Assembly (NCBI RefSeq): GCF_014192105.1
Contig: NZ_JACHXK010000011.1
Location: 62,001 to 126,000, forward strand
DNA length: 64,000 nt
Direction: 5' to 3'
Source of the DNA: Paenibacillus phyllosphaerae
Lineage (GTDB): Bacteria; Bacillota; Bacilli; Paenibacillales; Paenibacillaceae
Shown here: positions 16,073 through 25,365 of the stretch, piece after piece
Layout of the letters: the number at the start of each line of letters is the position of its first letter
How positions within the stretch are numbered: position 1 is the first letter of the stretch
Notes under the pieces: generated by a model
The model's database searches: none
What the model was told of the DNA's origin: nothing
The model's input: the letters and a program-made list of their open reading frames with translations, nothing else
Made by a program: the position numbers and the translations under genes

Positions 16073-17338
16073 CTACCCCGACACATCCCCCGCCATCTTC
16101 ACCTTCGCCCCTCTCGCATACAGCGCCCGGTAAGCCATAATCGCCGCGAGCGCGACGATGACGCCCTGCACGACATAAAGCGAGCGGAACGATAGATTCT
16201 CCATCAGATACGCCATGCCGAGGTAGATGCCGAGCGACAGCAGGGAGAAAAACGTATTGAACGTGGAATGGACGCGCCCCTGATACGTCAGCTCGGTCTC
16301 CTCCTGGGCTCTGGTCATGAACAGGATGCCGACTTGGAAGCAGGCGCCGATCAGGAAATAGAACACCATGGCCGTGGCGAGATTCGCGCTGAAGCCGAAG
16401 AGGACCAAGGCGATCGCGATGCCGAACATGCCGATCACCATGACCGGGCGATTGCCTCTAGCTTTGGTAACGGCCGGTAGCAGCAGATTGCCCGTGACCG
16501 CGCCGAGCGCGAAACAAGCGTCGATGTAGCCGAATCCAGCCGCGCCGACCTTCAGCGTATCTTTGGCGAACGGACCAAGCAGCACGTTGATCGTATAGAG
16601 CGACATGCGGATGAAGAAAATCATGGCGTAGAAGAACAAAATGCCGTTGCGTCCCCGAATATAAGCAAGACCCGACTTCATATCCGCCACGAAGCTGCGG
16701 AAGCCGCCCTTGGTCGCCTCGGCTGCCGCCGCCGGACGGACGAAGCCTTTGCGGATGAGCACGAGGCAGACCGCCGAGACTAGGAAACTGACCACATTGA
16801 TGACCATGACGGTCACCGCGGAAGAGAACCCGACGATGACGCCCCCTACCCCTGCGCCTAACAGAACGCCGGCCTGCATCGCAATCGCGTTCGTGGAGTT
16901 CGCGTAGAGCAGCATATTGGACGGGAGCACCTCCCGAATGAGCGACATGGCGGACGGCGTGTAGATTTCGTCGCCGAGCGCGACAAGGAACGTCGCCAGA
17001 TACAGATGCCATGGCTCGAGCAATCCCTCCCACCATAAGAACGGGATCGCCACCAACACGCCGGCCCGGAACACGTCCATCAGGACCGCCATCCACTTCC
17101 GGTCGAATCGATCGACGAGTACCCCGATCACAGGAGAGAGCACAATGCCCGGCAAGGAGGTGAAAATCAGCACATACGCCACCGAAGCGCTGCTGCCGGT
17201 CAGCTCCATCGCAAGCCAGCTGGTCGCAATGAACTGCATGCCCGTGCCGAGCATCGAGATAATATGGCCGATGAAATAAAGCAGATAAGGCCGATACTTA
17301 AAAATCTGCCATCGGCCCGTGTACGCATTCGCACTCAC
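16073..17338 (-). CDS. MFS exporter of the biosynthetic cluster (EntS-like)
   Basis: 421 aa, twelve membrane helices. Motif A between helices 2 and 3 reads GVLVDRFDRKWM, typical of the DHA3/EntS-type efflux group with its fused MFS_3 pattern. GTG start at 17338 with GAAGGAGA 8 nt upstream. It is the last gene of the ten-gene minus-strand cluster, 29 nt after the other MFS gene. Probable role by context: export of, and self-resistance to, the NRPS product. The substrate is not known. Confidence 0.86.
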   Translation of the reverse strand: MSANAYTGRWQIFKYRPYLLYFIGHIISMLGTGMQFIATSWLAMELTGSSASVAYVLIFTSLPGIVLSPVIGVLVDRFDRKWMAVLMDVFRAGVLVAIPFLWWEGLLEPWHLYLATFLVALGDEIYTPSAMSLIREVLPSNMLLYANSTNAIAMQAGVLLGAGVGGVIVGFSSAVTVMVINVVSFLVSAVCLVLIRKGFVRPAAAAEATKGGFRSFVADMKSGLAYIRGRNGILFFYAMIFFIRMSLYTINVLLGPFAKDTLKVGAAGFGYIDACFALGAVTGNLLLPAVTKARGNRPVMVIGMFGIAIALVLFGFSANLATAMVFYFLIGACFQVGILFMTRAQEETELTYQGRVHSTFNTFFSLLSLGIYLGMAYLMENLSFRSLYVVQGVIVALAAIMAYRALYARGAKVKMAGDVSG

Positions 17339-17367
17339 GCGTCATTCTCCTTCTCTTCTCTTGTCGT

Positions 17368-18549
17368 TCACACCATTTTCGACGATTGTTCATTCGGCGC
17401 GGATACAACGAGTTTGTTCACGATCTTGGTATGTACGAACAGTAAGGCCATTCCCGCGGCAAGGAGCGCCACAATGAGATGGGTGCCCGCCAGGTTCATC
17501 AGTACCGACCCGAGCGAGATCGACAGGCCGATCATTGCCTCCGACACCGCAAAGATCCGTCCCTGCATGTCGTTAGGAGCGTGCTCCTGCACCTTCACTT
17601 TCGCAAGCACCTCCCCGTATTCGAGCGCGACGAACAGCAAGACCGCGGCAAGGAAAGCTACCGTGAAGCTGCCCGCATACATGAACACGGCCAGCGAGGC
17701 GACGCTGAGCAGCACGAAATACAGCAAGCCCTTGTCGCTGTTGAACCCCCATCGGGTCACCAATTGCGCGCCAAGGAACCCGCCGAGGCCGATCGTGACG
17801 GTCAGGATGAAGTTGCCGATCTCCCCGTCGCCCATCGACTGGCTGACCACCGGAAAATAGCTGTACACGACGCCGCACAGCACGGACATGACCATCATCG
17901 TCAGCACGCCGTTCAGGACGAACGAATTACGCCCGATCTCTTGCAGCCCGACCTTGAACGAGGCAATGATCGGCATCCGATTCTGCTTCAAACTCACTTC
18001 CGACGCGATGTTCATGCGCCCGATGAAGATGGCCGAGACAAAATAGGTGACGGCGTTGAAGGCAACGGCCGCTTTGACCGAACCGAACGCGAGGAAGCCC
18101 GCGCCGATCAGCGCGCCGGCAATGACGCATAGCGTCGTCGCTTTGGCGAACAGCGTGTTGACCTGCTTAATATCTTCACCCAGCGAAGACATTACCGCGA
18201 GCCGGGCGGGGTTGAAGAAGATGCCGCTCCCGTAAGACAGCAGCAAGAGAAGCAGGAAGACCGCCGGATACTCCCCTTCGGGCAACAACGTGACGCTTAA
18301 GAAGATGATGCCGCGGACAATATCGGTCCATAACATGATTTTCACCCGGCTGACCCGGTCCACGAAGACGCCGAGGAAAGGCTGCAGGATCATGGGCAGG
18401 CTGCGCACGATGATGACGCCCGAAGTGACCCAATAATCCTGGTAATACGTCGATAGAATCAGCAGCGCCGGCAAGACGCAGTAATCCCCCATGAAGGAGA
18501 GCGCCTGGCCGATCAGCAGTAATCTCGAGTTCCGCTGAAGACTTAAGAT
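17368..18549 (-). CDS. Second MFS exporter of the cluster, apparent ATC start
   Basis: About 393 aa, twelve helices; motif A GVFVDRVSRVKIM. The first helix starts NSRLLLIGQALSFMGDY. The only ATG/GTG/TTG upstream of it is a TTG at 18681, deep inside the thioesterase gene and coding a non-MFS-like tail. A strong SD (GGGGAGG) lies 8 nt before an ATC at 18549, 7 nt inside the end of the thioesterase gene, so I propose ATC initiation with translational coupling. Alternatives: TTG 18681, or an internal ATG that would cut helix 1. Role: a second product exporter. Confidence 0.8.
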   Translation of the reverse strand: MLSLQRNSRLLLIGQALSFMGDYCVLPALLILSTYYQDYWVTSGVIIVRSLPMILQPFLGVFVDRVSRVKIMLWTDIVRGIIFLSVTLLPEGEYPAVFLLLLLLSYGSGIFFNPARLAVMSSLGEDIKQVNTLFAKATTLCVIAGALIGAGFLAFGSVKAAVAFNAVTYFVSAIFIGRMNIASEVSLKQNRMPIIASFKVGLQEIGRNSFVLNGVLTMMVMSVLCGVVYSYFPVVSQSMGDGEIGNFILTVTIGLGGFLGAQLVTRWGFNSDKGLLYFVLLSVASLAVFMYAGSFTVAFLAAVLLFVALEYGEVLAKVKVQEHAPNDMQGRIFAVSEAMIGLSISLGSVLMNLAGTHLIVALLAAGMALLFVHTKIVNKLVVSAPNEQSSKMV

Positions 18550-19316
18550 GTCATTTCCCTCCCCGCCAAATGTTGTGCCTGCACGATAACGCCAGCCAGC
18601 TCCCGAGGCTGATGGGCAAAATAAAAATGTCCGCCGGGCAGCTCCGCAAGCCGGAAGTCCCTTTCGGTCAAATGTGCCCAATCCGAAGCGCCCTCCCGCT
18701 TCGTGCTCTTATCCTCCATGCCGATGACCGCCAGGATCGGCACATGCAGCCGTTCCAGCCGCTCGATGGCGAAGACGTCCACCGCTTCCAGATCGTTCTT
18801 CACCGCCGGCAGGATCATGTCCAGCAGCGCCGGTTCGGACAATAGCTCGTCATCCATGCCGCCTAATGCCTGAAGATGGGCGAGCACCGTTTCATCGGAC
18901 ATCGGCCTTGCGAACCGGGACGGCGCCTGACGCCGGGGCGGATGATGGGCGGAAGCGACGAAGCAGTCGATGAACGGCAGCCTGCGTCCATGCCGCGCGA
19001 GCAGATCGTAGCCGATCAACGCGCCCATGCTGTGCCCAAGCAGCATCGTCGGCTTATCACCCAACCCTTCGAGCGCTTCGGCGATCCGATCCGCATAGTC
19101 GTCGATCCGGTCGATCATCGTCTCCCGGATCCGGTCCTGACGACCCGGATATTGAATCGCCATACAGTCGATGCCGCAGGTGCTGAGCTGTGCGAATAAT
19201 GGCCAATAATAGTTTGCAGAGCCTCCGGCATGCGGAAGCACAAGGAGACGCGAAGACGCTCCATTCGTCGTTGCAGGATACTTGCGTATCCATTTGTCCC
19301 GTTCCAACGCGTTCAT
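18543..19316 (-). CDS. Type II thioesterase (NRPS editing), serine nucleophile
   Basis: 257 aa, alpha/beta hydrolase fold. LVLPHAGGSANYYWPL (oxyanion region), nucleophile Ser in LLGHSMGALIGYDL (about residue 100), Asp near 205 (IGMEDKSTK) and catalytic His in LPGGHFYFAHQ (about 236). This is the standard type II thioesterase that clears mis-primed carrier domains. Its ATG abuts the nitrilase stop (TAAATG), giving tight coupling. Unlike the two other thioesterase units of this cluster, it keeps Ser. Confidence 0.92.
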   Translation of the reverse strand: MNALERDKWIRKYPATTNGASSRLLVLPHAGGSANYYWPLFAQLSTCGIDCMAIQYPGRQDRIRETMIDRIDDYADRIAEALEGLGDKPTMLLGHSMGALIGYDLLARHGRRLPFIDCFVASAHHPPRRQAPSRFARPMSDETVLAHLQALGGMDDELLSEPALLDMILPAVKNDLEAVDVFAIERLERLHVPILAVIGMEDKSTKREGASDWAHLTERDFRLAELPGGHFYFAHQPRELAGVIVQAQHLAGREMTS

Positions 19317-20168
19317 TTAACGGTCCATCCCGATCTCGACAATATCGTCTGCCGCATGGCGAATCCCTACGGAGTCCGCGAGCATATGCTCGGCCTTCCG
19401 GGCGGCTTGCAGCGCTTCCGGGTGCAGATCGGCCACGATCAATTCGGCCTCCGACTCGGACGCTGCGACGATCAGCTGACCCATCGGGCTCCATATGCCG
19501 CTTGCGCCGCAGGCATCCCATACGCCGGTCTTGCCCGCATGATTGGTCATCACCGCGTAGACCGTGTTATCCAAGGCACGTGCCGGGAACCAGATTCGGG
19601 ACTCCAGATAGCCGCCGCCTTTGCTGAAGAGAGAGCTGACCATGTAGACGTGGCAGCCCGCCTGGGCCAGCGCCCGGGCATGCTCCGGGAACCCGGCGTC
19701 GTAGCAGATGCCAAGGCCGATCTTCCAGCCTTTGAGCGTAAGGATGCTCAGCCGCGGATCCGGCCGGAACACGCCAATCTCGCTATGGAACAGATGCGTC
19801 TTATGGTAAGCGGACAGCTCGGTTCCGTCCGCGCCGATGACGATGGACGAAATATGCAACCCCTCGTCCGAAAGGGTCGGGCTGCCCACGATTGCGGCGA
19901 TCTTATGCCGCTTGCACGCTTCGCGGATCGGAGCAAGCCGTGGATCGTTCGAGCGGACCGCGTAACGGTCGGGATCGGTCACGATAATCTCCGGCACATA
20001 GCCGGTCAAATATTTCTCCGGAAACTGGACGATATCCGCGTCCTTCTGCGCCGCTTCCGCGATCATGGCAACCGCGCGGTCCACGTTGGCGGCAATGTCG
20101 CCTGACTGCGAGATCGCCTGAGCGGCAGCGACACGCAAAGGCTGGGTAGGCAAACGATCTTCTTGCAT
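19317..20168 (-). CDS. Carbon-nitrogen hydrolase (nitrilase superfamily) in the NRPS cluster
   Basis: 283 aa. The Glu-Lys-Cys triad is complete: VQFPEKYLTG (Glu about 50), SAYHKTHLFH (Lys about 118) and LGICYDAGFPE (Cys about 151). Members hydrolyse amides or nitriles, or transfer acyl groups. In a peptide cluster it could trim an amide, release ammonia or modify a side chain. ATG 20168 chosen; longer frames run into the NRPS gene. A long hairpin lies between the NRPS stop and this gene. The substrate is unknown. Confidence 0.85.
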   Translation of the reverse strand: MQEDRLPTQPLRVAAAQAISQSGDIAANVDRAVAMIAEAAQKDADIVQFPEKYLTGYVPEIIVTDPDRYAVRSNDPRLAPIREACKRHKIAAIVGSPTLSDEGLHISSIVIGADGTELSAYHKTHLFHSEIGVFRPDPRLSILTLKGWKIGLGICYDAGFPEHARALAQAGCHVYMVSSLFSKGGGYLESRIWFPARALDNTVYAVMTNHAGKTGVWDACGASGIWSPMGQLIVAASESEAELIVADLHPEALQAARKAEHMLADSVGIRHAADDIVEIGMDR

Positions 20169-20218
20169 GGGTAAGTGTGCACATCCTCTACTCGTAAGGT
20201 GAACGGCCGTTAAGCCAA

Positions 20219-20274
20219 GCAGCCGCGCCTCCCATTCCCGATCATCTGGCGCGAATCGGGAATAAGGAGGCTGC
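20219..20274 (-). other. Long intercistronic hairpin between NRPS and nitrilase genes
   Basis: Paired arms CCTCC-CATTCCCGAT and ATCGGGAAT-AA-GGAGG (20228-20240 with 20257-20270) and outer GCAGC/GCTGC, without a T-run on either strand. Likely an mRNA-stability or processing hairpin rather than a terminator. Confidence 0.6.
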
Positions 20275-20295
20275 GGCATTCGGGAAACGAACCGA

Positions 20296-23200
20296 TTAAT
20301 GCGATGGTATGGCTTGGCGCTTGCTGTCCATCTCGCCCAGCAGGTAGCCGGCAATCTCACGCTGAATCGTACGGAAGAAGTAGTGTCCGCCCAACTCGAA
20401 CGTCTGCAGCTTCAGCTCCGGCGCGAAGCGCGACCAAGCGGACCATTCGCTCGCATAGGTCTGCGTCGCAGGATCGTCCTTGGTCACAACGGCGACCGTC
20501 GGCGTCTGCAAGGCTGCTGCGCCGGACTGATTCCAGAGCGAGAGCAGGTATTGGTTGGACTCGATGGAATCATGACGGAAGATGTTGACCAGGTGGCGTT
20601 CATACGTCTCCCCGAGCGTCGACAGCTCGTTCGTCCCGCTCCATTCGGCGTGGAACTTGGCGATATCGCCGAACACAAGGCGTTTCGCGTTCTCGATGGT
20701 CTCTTCGATCTCACCCGGCTGCGCAAGCACCTTCGCGGCCAGGAACAGCTTCTTCGGCGCACGGGAACGAGCTTCGAGCTGCCGCGTGACCTCATAGGCA
20801 AGGGCGGTACCGACGCAATGGCCCCAGATCACGAACTCCGAATTACCAAGCTTAAGCTCGATCTCATCGACGATTAGCTTCGCCACGGCGGCGAAATCCT
20901 TCAAGGATCCCGCTGCGGCATTCGGGTCGTGGCCCGGCAGCTCAACGGCGTATACGGACACATCGGCATCGATTGCCTCGAACGCTTTGGCCACCGGCAT
21001 GAAGCTGAGCGCATTGCCGCCCGCATACGGAATGAAGACGATTGTTTGCGCCGCAGTCGCCGATTTGCTTAAGCACTGAAGCACATTCGTCGATTCGACC
21101 GGCTTCGCGCCGTTCGTCAGCAAAGCGGAGGCCAGCTCGTGCAGCACCGATTTTTGCATGATCGTCTTGAGCGACAACTGCTTTTCCATCAATAAGGATA
21201 CCTTCATCGCGGACAGCGAATTGCCCCCGATCAGGAAGAAATCGTCCTGCAGCTTCAGGTCGTCTGCCGGAATGCCGAGCACGCTCGACCAGACCGATCG
21301 CACCCGTTCGACCGCTTCCGCATACCCGGCTTGCTCGATCGACTCCGCGGTTTCTTCCTTCTGCTGATGCTGCCCTTCTCCCTGCTGAACTTCCGCGGCC
21401 GGAACAATCGTATACCGTTCCAGATGATCGCCCACAGCCAGATCATGGTGCCGCTCATCCGTCCGCTCCACCATCGCTTCGAGAATCCGGACGAAGATAT
21501 GGCCGAAATTCCGCATATCCGCTTCATCGAACGCCGCCGTATGGTAATGCAGGCTGAGTTCGACCTGATCGTCGTAGAAGTGACGGGAGTATTCGATCCG
21601 CAGCGGGAATTCGGTAATGGCCGCCGCTCGGACGTCGATGCGATCGAAGCCCGGCAGGTCCCGAATCGCTTTCAGGGAATAGAAGTGCGTGAAGTTAAAG
21701 ACCGTCTCGAACAGCATGCCGATCGTGCCTTGATCCTGCATCACCTTCGCCATCGGGTAACGGCGGAACGGCAGCACTTGGGCCTCCACGTCATACACGC
21801 TGCGAATCATCTCGCGCCACGAATGCTGCTCGTTCAGCTTCACCCGGAACGGCATCGTATTCAAGAAGACGCCCAGCGCATCCTCCGCGCCCGCACGTTC
21901 AGGACGCCCGCCGATCTCGTAGCCGATGAACACGTCGGGGCTGTCGTTCAGCAAGGATAGGAACTTGATGTGGGACGCCAGCAGCACATCCTTCACCGGC
22001 ACCTTCAGCTCATTGGCCAGCTTAACGAGGCTCGCGGATAGCCCTTCCGGCAGTGCGACGTCATGGAAAACAACCTCGTTGCCCTGCTTTGGCTTCGGCT
22101 GTCTGGACCGCGGAATGACGCCGTCCGGCGCATCCTGAAGCAGATCCGCCCAGAACTTGCGATGCTGCTCGGACTTGATCGCCCGCTGCTCCAGATAGAT
22201 GAAGTTCCGGTTATGGTCGTTGCCGCTGATCGTGACGGTGCGCTCGTTCGTGGCGCTAATGAGGTCAAAATACGTCTGGAACAAGTACGTGTGCACCTTA
22301 TTCATGCTCCAGCCGTCCAAGCCGGAATTATGCTGGCTGATGCTGTACCGGTACGAATCGTCCCGCAAGATGTGGATGTGCAGCTGGACCAGGCCCGGCG
22401 TTTCCCACTCGAACGGACGGTGCTGCTCCTTCCAGAACCACTCCTCGTACCATTGATCCTGCTCCTCTTGCGTCTTCAGACCGCGCAGGTCATGGACGTT
22501 CAGCGGCAACTTGTCGAGCTCGCGGTGGACAAGCTGCATGTACTGCGAGAAGTCCCGCAGATTGTAGCTGGTGCGGAAGATCGGCTGCTCCGTCACGAGT
22601 CTGCGGACCGCTTCGCGGAACACGTCGACGTCGATCGCGCCGGCAATCGTGTACGACACGATATCGTGGTAGTTGTTGTCTCCCTGCATGACGATGCTCT
22701 GGTAGACAAGGCCGGCCTGCAGCATCGACATCGGATAGGCATCCTCGATGCCCTCCGGAACGCGGCTGCGATCCTCCTCGGAGATGAGCGCGAAGGCGTC
22801 GATCTGATCCAGCAGCGCCTCGTCGCTGACGATTTCGCCGTCCGGATTGAGCAGCTCGCGGATGGTCGGGTGCTTGAACAGCTGCTGATAGGAGATCTTC
22901 ATCCCCTTCTCGCTTGCCAGCGCCAGGACGGAGACGAAGTTGATCGAATTGCCGCCGAGCGCGAAGAAGTTGTCCGTCACGCCGACCTCATCGAGGCCCA
23001 GCACCTGCTCCCAAATCCGTGCCATCCGCTGCTCCTCCGGTGTAACCGGCAGCACTTTCTCCGGTCGCGCCTCCAGCTCGCGAAGCGACAACAGCGCGTT
23101 CCGGTCCACCTTGCCGTTCGGGGTAAGCGGCATCCGCTCGATAAGGTACACGTTGTCGGGGATCATATACGAAGGAACGATAAGCGCCAGGTCGGACACG

Positions 23201-25344
23201 ATTTGCTTGTACGTAACCGTCTTATCTGCCGCAATGACATAGGCATACAAATGATACATGCCGTCCGATTCGCCATGGCTGAGCACGACCGCATCGTTAA
23301 GGTACGATTGGCTCGTCAGCGCATGTTCGATCTCGCCGAGCTCGATCCGGAAGCCGCGCACCTTCACCTGCCGGTCATTGCGGCCCAAATATTCGATCGT
23401 CTTATCGTGCCGCACTCTTGCCAGGTCGCCGGTCTTGTAGACGACCGCTTCGCCGAGCGAAGGCATCGCCACGAAACGTTCCGCCGTTCGGGAAGGATCG
23501 TTGATGTATCCGTTGGCCACACCTACGCCGGCAATGCACAGTTCGCCCACCATGCCTGTCGGACGCTCCTGGCCGCGGTCATCGACGATGTACAGCCGGA
23601 TATTATCGATCGGCTCTCCGATCGGAACCGGATTGTCGCCTTTGCGGGCGATATGGCACGTCACATCCACGGTCGCCTCCGTTGGCCCGTACAGATTGAT
23701 GAGCGATACGTTGCCGAGCAGCTTATAGAACTTCTCGACGTGATGGGGACTGAGCGCCTCGCCGCTGCAGAATACGCGGCTCAGCGATTGCAGCCGGCCC
23801 GCGCTGCCCGTGAGCTCGACATAGTCCAGGAAGGCGTTCAGCATCGAGGGAACAAAATGCATCGTCGTCACCGAATTGCGCTCGATCGTCTCGATGATGA
23901 CCTCGGGATTGGCTTCCTCGCCGGGAGGCAGCAGCGCCGCTTGGCAGCCTGCAATCTGCCACCAGAACAGTTCCCAGACCGATACGTCGAACGTCGACGG
24001 CGTCTTGTGCAGGATGACGTCATCCTGCTGCAGCGGGAAGCGTCGCTGCATCCACTCCAGACGGTTGACCGCGCTCCGGTGATTGACGCAGACGCCCTTC
24101 GGCAGACCTGTCGAGCCGGACGTGAAAATAACGTAAGCCAGCGCTTCCGGCGCAACGGCAGGCAGTTGCTCGAGAGCAGCCGTCCCATCGATCGACTCGA
24201 TGGCATAGCAAGCGACCGACGCCGGAAGTTTGTCCCTATACCGCTCGGCGCAGAGCACGATCGCTGCCCCGCTCTGGCTTAGGATGCGGTGATTCCGCTC
24301 TTCGGGCGCCTTGGGATCGAGTGGCACATAGGCTTTGCCTGCCCGCATGATGCCCAGCACGCCGATCAGGAAATCCGGGGAACGGTCGACCATAATGCCA
24401 ACGACCGGCTCACCGCCTTGATCGCCGGACGCAAGGAGATGGGAAGCAATCTGCTTCGATTTGCGGTCGAGCTCCTTATAGGTAAGATCGCCTTCGCGGC
24501 TACGAATAGCCAAGTCCGCCCCCTGCGCTTGGAATGTCCGCTCGAACAGGTCCACGAGCGACATCTGATCCGAGAACGGATACGAAGTCGCATTCAATGC
24601 GCGGCTGAGATCCTGGTCATAGGCCGAACGCAACTCCAACTGCAGCAGATTCGCCTGCGGCGCTTCAGCGCAACGCTCGATCAGCAGGCATACTTTGTCC
24701 GCAAGCTGTTGAACGGATGCTTCGAGATAACGCGAAGCGTCACCGATGACCGTCAGTTTCACATCCCCGCTGCCTGGATTGACGGCAAACTCGAAGGTAA
24801 GCGTCGCCTCCATTGCGGTCCTGCGAGATGCTTCCTCGCGAAGCGGCGCGACGTCGATCACGATGTGATGCTGGGGCATGATGAGATCCGTCGGGTAATT
24901 CTTGTGCGCGTGCGCCCTGCCGATGTATTCCCGCACGCCATGCAGCACGGCTGCGAAGGTGCTCTCGTCCGCCAGATTCAGGCGCAGCGGCAGCTGGAAG
25001 CTCCCGGTCTCGGACTCGGCGGCATATTGGACCGTCAAGTCTTGCGCGACTCCGTTGTAAGCGACATACACGAGCGCCAGCACGGCAGAAGCGAGCGCCT
25101 CGCCGCGGTCTTGCACATTCGTGCCGAAAGCGGCCGACAACTTGTCCAGCAAGCCGGCATCCAGCTTGGCCGAAGCCTCGGCATATTGCGGAGCAGCACC
25201 GGGCTCCATCGTCCGGTAGAAATCGGTTGGATAGGCGGACGGAATCGCGCCGCTCAGCTCTTGGCCCCAGAACGCGGCCGCTTCCGGCATGGAGGCCGCC
25301 ACTATTTTCTTTTGACCCATCGTTCTTCTCGGTTTCATCCTCAT
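20296..25344 (-). CDS. Nonribosomal peptide synthetase, half-C - A(Ser) - T - C - T - TE(Cys)
   Basis: 1682 aa. Residues 20-235 match only the C-terminal lobe of a condensation domain. The A domain (250-750: FTSGSTGLPKG, LYGPTEATVD, YKTGDLAR, GKVDR) gives code residues DVWHFSLVDK, the classical L-serine code. T1 is GGNS at Ser 800. C domain 865-1295: the HHxxxDG motif reads HNSGLDG (1005-1011), so the second, catalytic His is Asn. T2 is GGNS at Ser 1376. The TE domain has nucleophile GHCVG (Cys 1510) and His in GGHYFF (about 1654). Probably the last protein of the assembly line. A Cys-type TE is known from strained-ring-forming NRPSs (obafluorin ObiF, sulfazecin SulM). Confidence 0.95.
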   Translation of the reverse strand: MRMKPRRTMGQKKIVAASMPEAAAFWGQELSGAIPSAYPTDFYRTMEPGAAPQYAEASAKLDAGLLDKLSAAFGTNVQDRGEALASAVLALVYVAYNGVAQDLTVQYAAESETGSFQLPLRLNLADESTFAAVLHGVREYIGRAHAHKNYPTDLIMPQHHIVIDVAPLREEASRRTAMEATLTFEFAVNPGSGDVKLTVIGDASRYLEASVQQLADKVCLLIERCAEAPQANLLQLELRSAYDQDLSRALNATSYPFSDQMSLVDLFERTFQAQGADLAIRSREGDLTYKELDRKSKQIASHLLASGDQGGEPVVGIMVDRSPDFLIGVLGIMRAGKAYVPLDPKAPEERNHRILSQSGAAIVLCAERYRDKLPASVACYAIESIDGTAALEQLPAVAPEALAYVIFTSGSTGLPKGVCVNHRSAVNRLEWMQRRFPLQQDDVILHKTPSTFDVSVWELFWWQIAGCQAALLPPGEEANPEVIIETIERNSVTTMHFVPSMLNAFLDYVELTGSAGRLQSLSRVFCSGEALSPHHVEKFYKLLGNVSLINLYGPTEATVDVTCHIARKGDNPVPIGEPIDNIRLYIVDDRGQERPTGMVGELCIAGVGVANGYINDPSRTAERFVAMPSLGEAVVYKTGDLARVRHDKTIEYLGRNDRQVKVRGFRIELGEIEHALTSQSYLNDAVVLSHGESDGMYHLYAYVIAADKTVTYKQIVSDLALIVPSYMIPDNVYLIERMPLTPNGKVDRNALLSLRELEARPEKVLPVTPEEQRMARIWEQVLGLDEVGVTDNFFALGGNSINFVSVLALASEKGMKISYQQLFKHPTIRELLNPDGEIVSDEALLDQIDAFALISEEDRSRVPEGIEDAYPMSMLQAGLVYQSIVMQGDNNYHDIVSYTIAGAIDVDVFREAVRRLVTEQPIFRTSYNLRDFSQYMQLVHRELDKLPLNVHDLRGLKTQEEQDQWYEEWFWKEQHRPFEWETPGLVQLHIHILRDDSYRYSISQHNSGLDGWSMNKVHTYLFQTYFDLISATNERTVTISGNDHNRNFIYLEQRAIKSEQHRKFWADLLQDAPDGVIPRSRQPKPKQGNEVVFHDVALPEGLSASLVKLANELKVPVKDVLLASHIKFLSLLNDSPDVFIGYEIGGRPERAGAEDALGVFLNTMPFRVKLNEQHSWREMIRSVYDVEAQVLPFRRYPMAKVMQDQGTIGMLFETVFNFTHFYSLKAIRDLPGFDRIDVRAAAITEFPLRIEYSRHFYDDQVELSLHYHTAAFDEADMRNFGHIFVRILEAMVERTDERHHDLAVGDHLERYTIVPAAEVQQGEGQHQQKEETAESIEQAGYAEAVERVRSVWSSVLGIPADDLKLQDDFFLIGGNSLSAMKVSLLMEKQLSLKTIMQKSVLHELASALLTNGAKPVESTNVLQCLSKSATAAQTIVFIPYAGGNALSFMPVAKAFEAIDADVSVYAVELPGHDPNAAAGSLKDFAAVAKLIVDEIELKLGNSEFVIWGHCVGTALAYEVTRQLEARSRAPKKLFLAAKVLAQPGEIEETIENAKRLVFGDIAKFHAEWSGTNELSTLGETYERHLVNIFRHDSIESNQYLLSLWNQSGAAALQTPTVAVVTKDDPATQTYASEWSAWSRFAPELKLQTFELGGHYFFRTIQREIAGYLLGEMDSKRQAIPSH

Positions 25345-25365
25345 TCTCCGTTCCCTGAATTTGCG

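Noticed and set aside
20219-20274. Terminator between NRPS and nitrilase
   Set aside because: Strong hairpin but no T-run; treated as an intercistronic processing or stability hairpin.
22063-24282. 739-codon open frame on the plus strand opposite the Ser NRPS gene
   Set aside because: Arg/Leu/His-rich translation without family motifs; a shadow of codon bias in the GC-rich NRPS gene on the other strand.
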